Of a DNA stretch of 64,000 nt, positions 61,044-64,000 are shown piece by piece. Location: positions 3,346,001-3,410,000 of the forward strand of contig NZ_CP073587.1 in the NCBI RefSeq assembly GCF_018223345.1, in the 5' to 3' direction. The notes under the pieces were generated by a model, which was not told the origin of the DNA, did not search any database, and saw only the letters and a list, made by a program, of their open reading frames with translations. The translations under genes were made by a program, and so were the position numbers. Each line of letters begins with the position of its first letter. The stretch's first letter is position 1. The DNA comes from Shewanella yunxiaonensis. GTDB taxonomy: Bacteria > Pseudomonadota > Gammaproteobacteria > Enterobacterales > Shewanellaceae.

Positions 61044-63629
61044 TCATCTGACTTCGCGCCAGTTAATAATTCGGTCATTGCCACGATAGCGACCAAAATA
61101 AGCACTGGATCTGGGGTCGAGTAATTCACTGTTTACACCGTTCCAGCTCCAATACCATTGCAGCCATTCCGGCACGGGTAAAGGCGCGGTGACTTTACCC
61201 CGATAAGCACCATTGGCCTGCCACAGTAGCTCAAATTGACCACCGCTAACGGAAGCGTCGCCGCCACGGCTGATGCTTTGACCACTGCTTAATGCCGGAT
61301 CAAACACATAGCCTAGCGCTGCATTGTCACTTTGCGTCACCAATGTTGGGGTCACGGTACTACAGCTATCATTGGTATTTTGTTGCCAATTGCTGCCATT
61401 CCAGTATTGCGACTGGCCTGTCATCGACAGTGTCTGGTTTTCCGGGCCATAGGTGTTAGCCACGACAATGCGGCCATGACGCATATCCAGGGGACCCAGT
61501 TGCTGAGATACGCAATCAGCGGCGGTCTGACAATCACCTGCGGATGTCGCATTCATGTCGGGCGATAACATCGGCACACTATCGCTGTCGCTGACGTCAA
61601 CCCCAAGGATCAGATGACTAAAGGGGCCATCGACACCCGGGGCGGTTGTCCGAGCAAAGGTTGGGGTTCCCGCGTAAGTCAGGCTACCGAGCTGCCAGCT
61701 CGTGCTGAGACTGCTCAAACGTCCAGAGAGATCAACACCATCATCATTGTTTTCTGCATGCAATACCGGCACACCTTTCGCAAACGCGTCGATGTAGTTG
61801 CTGGTTTTGGTACCTGCACTATTCAGTGCCGTCAGGGTAAAACTGAGCGAAAACGGTTGGTCCATGTAGCTAAAGGAGCCACAACTGTTGCTCATCGCCA
61901 CACTGGTTAATTCAAATGCAGCAGGATAAAAGCGCCCAATTGCCACTGAATAAGCCGGGGCAAGTACAAAGGCATTACTGCCAAGATAAGCTTGGTCACT
62001 GTAAGCACTAAAACTGAATACACCCACCTCGCTGACACTCTGATTGACTAACGTCCCAGCAGTACCCACATGTTGATCGTAACTGCTGACCCCCAAGCTA
62101 CCTGGAAGCCCGGCTGTTGGTGCAACTAACTGATGACCCAGTGAGACATTGGCCATCGCAAAAGAGGGGGTATCAGCATTGTCACAGATGTCGGTATCAC
62201 CATCTGACTGCCAGGCTTTGGCGGTGACGATTAACGGGAAGCTGGCTCCGGCTTTTTTGTAGGCAGCACAGGTTGCATAATCGGCATTTGTGCACTCAGC
62301 ATTACTTTCTTGCGGTGTAACACACAGCCCCACTGGAAAACTGACAAACTCGTCAGCACCGCTCACATCCATTCCTGCATCGTCGCCGCTACCGAGATAC
62401 TGCGCGTTAAGTTGCATTTTACCGGCATCAGCGTAGTCCACATTCACCGTTGCTTGGCCTGAGCTATTAAACGTCAGCGTCTGACTGCTGGCAGCCGTGG
62501 AGGATGTGGCAACAGTTTGGTTGTTCACTGTCATCGGTTGCGGCGTATAACCGCTAAAACTGGAAGGATTGATATAGTCGCTCCAGAAACGGATAGCTTT
62601 GCTGCCCACAAACGCGGGGATACACTGCTGACTGCTGTCATCTTTTTTAACCGCACTGATGAGCACGGTTGCTGGCTTGGCGGCAAGTTTATCTGGTACA
62701 TCAAATACCAAACCCGCTTCAGCAAAACTCATGGTACAGGCCGCTGTAGTTGCCGTGCCACTACCTGCAACACATAACGTATTGTCTGTTGCGGTGGGAG
62801 TAGAATCTGCAATGCCAATCGTAATAGGTGCAGTATCATTTTTCTTTAACTGAATCGTGGCGACACCATCGGTAAAAGAAAGCCCATTACCCCCAACCCA
62901 ATACCCATTACTGACAGCAGTCGGGCTGACACTGGCGTTAATAGTCCCAGAGTAATAACTGCTGCAACTACTGTCTTTACATACATAAACAGTGATGGTT
63001 TCCGGAGCGCAGACTAAGGGAGATGACGCATAATGCAGTTCAAAATGATCGATAGTATCAGTGCGCTGTTTAATACACATGCCACCGAAATCGGCCTGAT
63101 CCACTACGCTAAGATCAACCGTAATCGAATTCCCTTTTGGGTCTAAGATGCCGCCCGCGGCAATTGCGCCATCGAGCTTAAAGCTACCATTAACGGTGGC
63201 TCCGGGTGCCAAATACAGGATGCCGTTGATGTGCGAATCACCCTGGATATCCAAATTATGACGAATGTAGATTATCAGATTGGCACCGCTGCCTATGGTA
63301 TTAAGATTGGCATTTCTCAATGACAGATTGTCAAAATATAAACGTGTAGATATGCCTGATACGCTTAATTGATCATCTGAACTGCCATTACCAGTGACCG
63401 AACCATTGGCATAGTTATAATCACCCGGCGTAAAAGCACAATGAGCACTCTTACTGCAGTTTAAATCACCCAAGCTGCTGCCTAAAGATGCCGGGGGATA
63501 AAGGCCATTGGGATCATGACTACCTGTTGGAGGATCGGTGAAAATATCGTAACAATAAGGCACATCTGCTGCAGCAGTGAAGTGAACAAAAAGAAGCATG
63601 GAAATTAAAAGCCGCCAACATTTATTCAC
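61044..63629 (-). CDS. mshQ: MSHA biogenesis protein MshQ
   Basis: A GTG at 63629, behind GAGG and overlapping the mshP stop by 8 bases, gives 861 residues; the frame is open to 63758. The start VNKCWRLLISMLLF is followed by a signal-like stretch and the N-terminal PYCYDIFTDPPTG region. The long body is rich in Ser/Asn/Gly with many cysteines, and the C-terminal half fits the DUF6701 (MshQ-type) domain (GPLDMRHGRIVVANTYGPEN). MshQ is an MSHA-pilus accessory protein, probably at the outer surface or tip. It is the last gene of the msh cluster. Confidence 0.85.
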   Translation of the reverse strand: MNKCWRLLISMLLFVHFTAAADVPYCYDIFTDPPTGSHDPNGLYPPASLGSSLGDLNCSKSAHCAFTPGDYNYANGSVTGNGSSDDQLSVSGISTRLYFDNLSLRNANLNTIGSGANLIIYIRHNLDIQGDSHINGILYLAPGATVNGSFKLDGAIAAGGILDPKGNSITVDLSVVDQADFGGMCIKQRTDTIDHFELHYASSPLVCAPETITVYVCKDSSCSSYYSGTINASVSPTAVSNGYWVGGNGLSFTDGVATIQLKKNDTAPITIGIADSTPTATDNTLCVAGSGTATTAACTMSFAEAGLVFDVPDKLAAKPATVLISAVKKDDSSQQCIPAFVGSKAIRFWSDYINPSSFSGYTPQPMTVNNQTVATSSTAASSQTLTFNSSGQATVNVDYADAGKMQLNAQYLGSGDDAGMDVSGADEFVSFPVGLCVTPQESNAECTNADYATCAAYKKAGASFPLIVTAKAWQSDGDTDICDNADTPSFAMANVSLGHQLVAPTAGLPGSLGVSSYDQHVGTAGTLVNQSVSEVGVFSFSAYSDQAYLGSNAFVLAPAYSVAIGRFYPAAFELTSVAMSNSCGSFSYMDQPFSLSFTLTALNSAGTKTSNYIDAFAKGVPVLHAENNDDGVDLSGRLSSLSTSWQLGSLTYAGTPTFARTTAPGVDGPFSHLILGVDVSDSDSVPMLSPDMNATSAGDCQTAADCVSQQLGPLDMRHGRIVVANTYGPENQTLSMTGQSQYWNGSNWQQNTNDSCSTVTPTLVTQSDNAALGYVFDPALSSGQSISRGGDASVSGGQFELLWQANGAYRGKVTAPLPVPEWLQWYWSWNGVNSELLDPRSSAYFGRYRGNDRIINWREVR

Positions 63630-64000
63630 GGGCCTCAACCTCCACACTGCGATTAACTCGTAAACACTGATTGCTTGCACCATCACAATTACCGGTTTCA
63701 CACACAGCGGTGCTGCGCACAATATATTGGGTGACATCATCGGCCGTTTGACTGACACAGCTCAGAGATACACGGCAGCCATGAAACCCTGTTACATCTG
63801 GCGGAACCCAGCTTGCGCCAACCGCGGCACAACCGCTGCTTGTGCCGGTAACAGGAAATAATTTTGCCAACGCCGCGTCAGCGCCGCTATTGGCCGCATT
63901 AAAAGCCCGCAAACTCCAGACTTCAATATTGATGCCTTCATCAGCATTGCTGCCAATACGCAATAATGCTGCCGCCAATATCGACATCAGCACAATCACA
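63622..64000 (-). CDS. mshP: MSHA biogenesis protein MshP (5' end outside the window)
   Basis: The frame stays open to the window edge with 125 residues visible; the true start lies beyond it. The visible part begins VIVLMSILAAALLRIGSNAD, the end of a prepilin-like hydrophobic helix, followed by VWSLRAFNAANSGADAALAK and three Cys-containing loops. MshP is a minor pilin-like factor of the mannose-sensitive haemagglutinin pilus. It overlaps mshQ by 8 bases. Confidence 0.85.
   Translation of the reverse strand, partial: VIVLMSILAAALLRIGSNADEGINIEVWSLRAFNAANSGADAALAKLFPVTGTSSGCAAVGASWVPPDVTGFHGCRVSLSCVSQTADDVTQYIVRSTAVCETGNCDGASNQCLRVNRSVEVEARE

Overview
The window looks like a chromosomal segment of a Shewanella or a close marine gammaproteobacterial relative. 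This rests on gene content and order: the MSHA pilus genes mshP-mshQ lie next to mreB-mreC-mreD-maf-rng-yhdP-nit-tldD, with pmbA-darP, rimO, ubiD-fre and a pncB/nicotinamidase pair nearby. No ribosomal RNA or tRNA gene was seen.

Layout. Positions 1-8.4 kb carry a periplasmic binding protein, an OprB-type porin, an intact IS3-family element inserted just behind a zinc alcohol dehydrogenase gene, and an exported S10 serine carboxypeptidase. From 8.5 to 17 kb there is a vitamin B3/NAD salvage set in two places (pnuC plus a nucleoside phosphorylase, then nicotinamidase plus pncB). Between them lie a DUF3012 lipoprotein, a SpoIIAA/STAS-like protein, arfB, aroQ, ubiD and fre. From 17 to 28 kb come a Cache-type chemoreceptor, a PhzF-like enzyme, a MASE1-GGDEF cyclase, an acetyltransferase, a SIMPL protein, rimO, arfA with a terminator hairpin inside its reading frame, pmbA and darP.

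From about 28.0 to 44.8 kb the content is accessory: small AT-rich genes of unknown function, an ISAs1-family element with a 10-bp target duplication, and a metal-resistance region. The metal region holds a CusBA-type RND pump, a heavy-metal-binding domain protein, a Met/His-rich periplasmic protein, a membrane cytochrome c and a DUF4382 lipoprotein. It is followed by a short orphan tyrosine recombinase and an array of integron gene cassettes. Four attC sites, plus a degenerate fifth, flank four cassette genes, and no IntI integrase gene is present. One cassette, a lipoprotein gene, is split by an IS481-like element.

From 44.9 to 49.6 kb an export operon encodes TolC-like, HlyD-like and two ABC-2 permease proteins but no ATPase. 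From 49.6 kb to the end, everything is on the minus strand: the tldD-nit-yhdP-rng-maf-mreDCB block for protease/microcin processing, envelope and cell shape, then mshQ and the end of mshP.

The most distinctive feature is the integrase-less cassette array at 41.2-44.8 kb with uncharacterised cargo. Next are the self-truncating arfA design and the ATPase-less ABC permease pair. Functional calls are by recognition of families and motifs in the translated sequence; no database search was run.
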